Shown here one piece after another: positions 5,397 to 5,834 of a stretch of DNA of 5,834 bases. The notes beneath the pieces are model-generated. The model saw only the letters and a list, made by a program, of their open reading frames with translations. It did not search any database and had not been told where the DNA came from. Within the stretch, counting starts at the first letter, position 1. Every line of letters begins with the position of its first letter. Origin of the DNA: Ignavibacteriaceae bacterium (lineage in GTDB: Bacteria; Bacteroidota; Ignavibacteria; Ignavibacteriales; Ignavibacteriaceae); the NCBI GenBank assembly GCA_025449775.1, contig JANWIS010000196.1, positions 1 to 5,834 on the forward strand, given 5' to 3'. The translations under genes and the position numbers were made by a program.

Positions 5397-5834
5397 GGAA
5401 AAGCTTGGTAAAAAAATTAAAAACATTTCTTCACTCTCTGGCGGATGCATTAGCAATGCATTTAAAGTAGAATTAGATGATAGTTCAAAAATCTTCCTGA
5501 AATACAACGAGGGAATTTCAGACAACATGTTTATTAAAGAAGCTCACGGATTGAAAGAGCTTGCCAGCGCAAAAGCAATAAGAATTCCTGAAGTTATAAG
5601 TTTTTGTGAAGATTATATTTTATTGGAGTTCATTTCAACGGGCAATAAAAACAAAAATTTCTTTGAAGAATTCGGAAGAGAATTTGCTGAACTGCACAAA
5701 TTCCATTCGGATGAATATGGTTTTTATGAAGATAATTTTATCGGTTCGAATGTTCAGAAGAATATTCCTGGTGAAAATGAAAAAAATAGCTGGGTAAGTT
5801 TTTATTTCAACAAAAGAATTTTATTCCAGCATCA
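5359..5834 (+). CDS. Fructosamine-3-kinase family protein, N-terminal part (3' end outside window)
   Basis: A small-molecule/protein-adduct kinase with a protein-kinase-like fold that phosphorylates ketoamine sugars attached to lysines, so that the sugar falls off. The frame is open to the window end and gives 158 residues of a family usually near 290. Seen in order are the glycine-rich ATP loop SLSGGCISNAF (25-35), the probable ATP-binding lysine in IFLKYN (Lys48), helix-C glutamate in FIKEAHGLKEL (Glu61), hinge ILLEFI (87-92), helix FGREFAELHKFH (105-116), the family signature YGFYEDNFIGSNVQKN (120-135), and SWVSFYFNKRILFQ (144-157). The catalytic HGD and DPA motifs would lie beyond the edge. 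Start is one of two tandem ATGs (5359, 5362), inside the end of the phosphatase gene and in a different frame; no clear ribosome site precedes them, consistent with translational coupling. Bacterial members often prefer ribulosamines or erythrulosamines over fructosamines. Confidence 0.88.
   Translation, partial: MMTSEEKIKIQIEEKLGKKIKNISSLSGGCISNAFKVELDDSSKIFLKYNEGISDNMFIKEAHGLKELASAKAIRIPEVISFCEDYILLEFISTGNKNKNFFEEFGREFAELHKFHSDEYGFYEDNFIGSNVQKNIPGENEKNSWVSFYFNKRILFQH

Noticed and set aside
5606..5797. Plus-strand frame of 63 codons near the right end
   Set aside because: The adjacent frame encodes the fructosamine-kinase signature continuously from 5359 to the window end, so this one is a shadow.

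Overview
The window is about 35% G+C by eye. It holds seven protein genes, all on the + strand and tightly packed; the first and last run off the edges. The A-rich, poorly Shine-Dalgarno-like leaders, the 'xCQ'-type signal peptide, the secreted PD40 and M28/PA/PDZ proteins and the FeoB sequence style suggest the Bacteroidota/Chlorobiota/Ignavibacteriota group. Ignavibacteria is my best guess, from style alone and not from a database match. I see no mobile element, CRISPR array, tRNA, rRNA or sign of recent transfer.

Bases 1-1122 form an iron module: the C-terminal third of the ferrous-iron permease FeoB, then a Fur-family metalloregulator that starts at TTG. The 79-base gap between them contains a good candidate Fur box (623-641, 14 of 19 positions of the classical consensus), so fur is probably autoregulated. 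The regulator keeps the metal site made of His38/Glu86/His96/Glu107 but appears to lack most ligands of the second Fur site.

Bases 1150-4758 form a compact run: a ribonuclease Z-like metallo-beta-lactamase-fold hydrolase, an exported TolB-like PD40 beta-propeller protein, and an exported PA-M28-PDZ aminopeptidase. Gaps are 15 and 36 bases with no internal terminator, so they may be one transcript. The propeller and peptidase could serve envelope or peptide scavenging, but the propeller's job cannot be read from sequence. A strong intrinsic terminator (4810-4837) closes this unit.

Bases 4890-5834 start a new unit: a low-molecular-weight tyrosine-phosphatase family protein (TTG start) whose 3' end overlaps by 38 bases the start of a fructosamine-3-kinase family protein, cut off by the window end. 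This pairing matches a proposed protein-deglycation (sugar-adduct repair) pathway.

Most of the window is ordinary bacterial gene content. I do not see an undescribed defence or mobile system. The points most worth a second look are the phosphatase/kinase overlap, the Fur box with its atypical Fur, and the conserved Cys-Pro-rich loop in the propeller protein.
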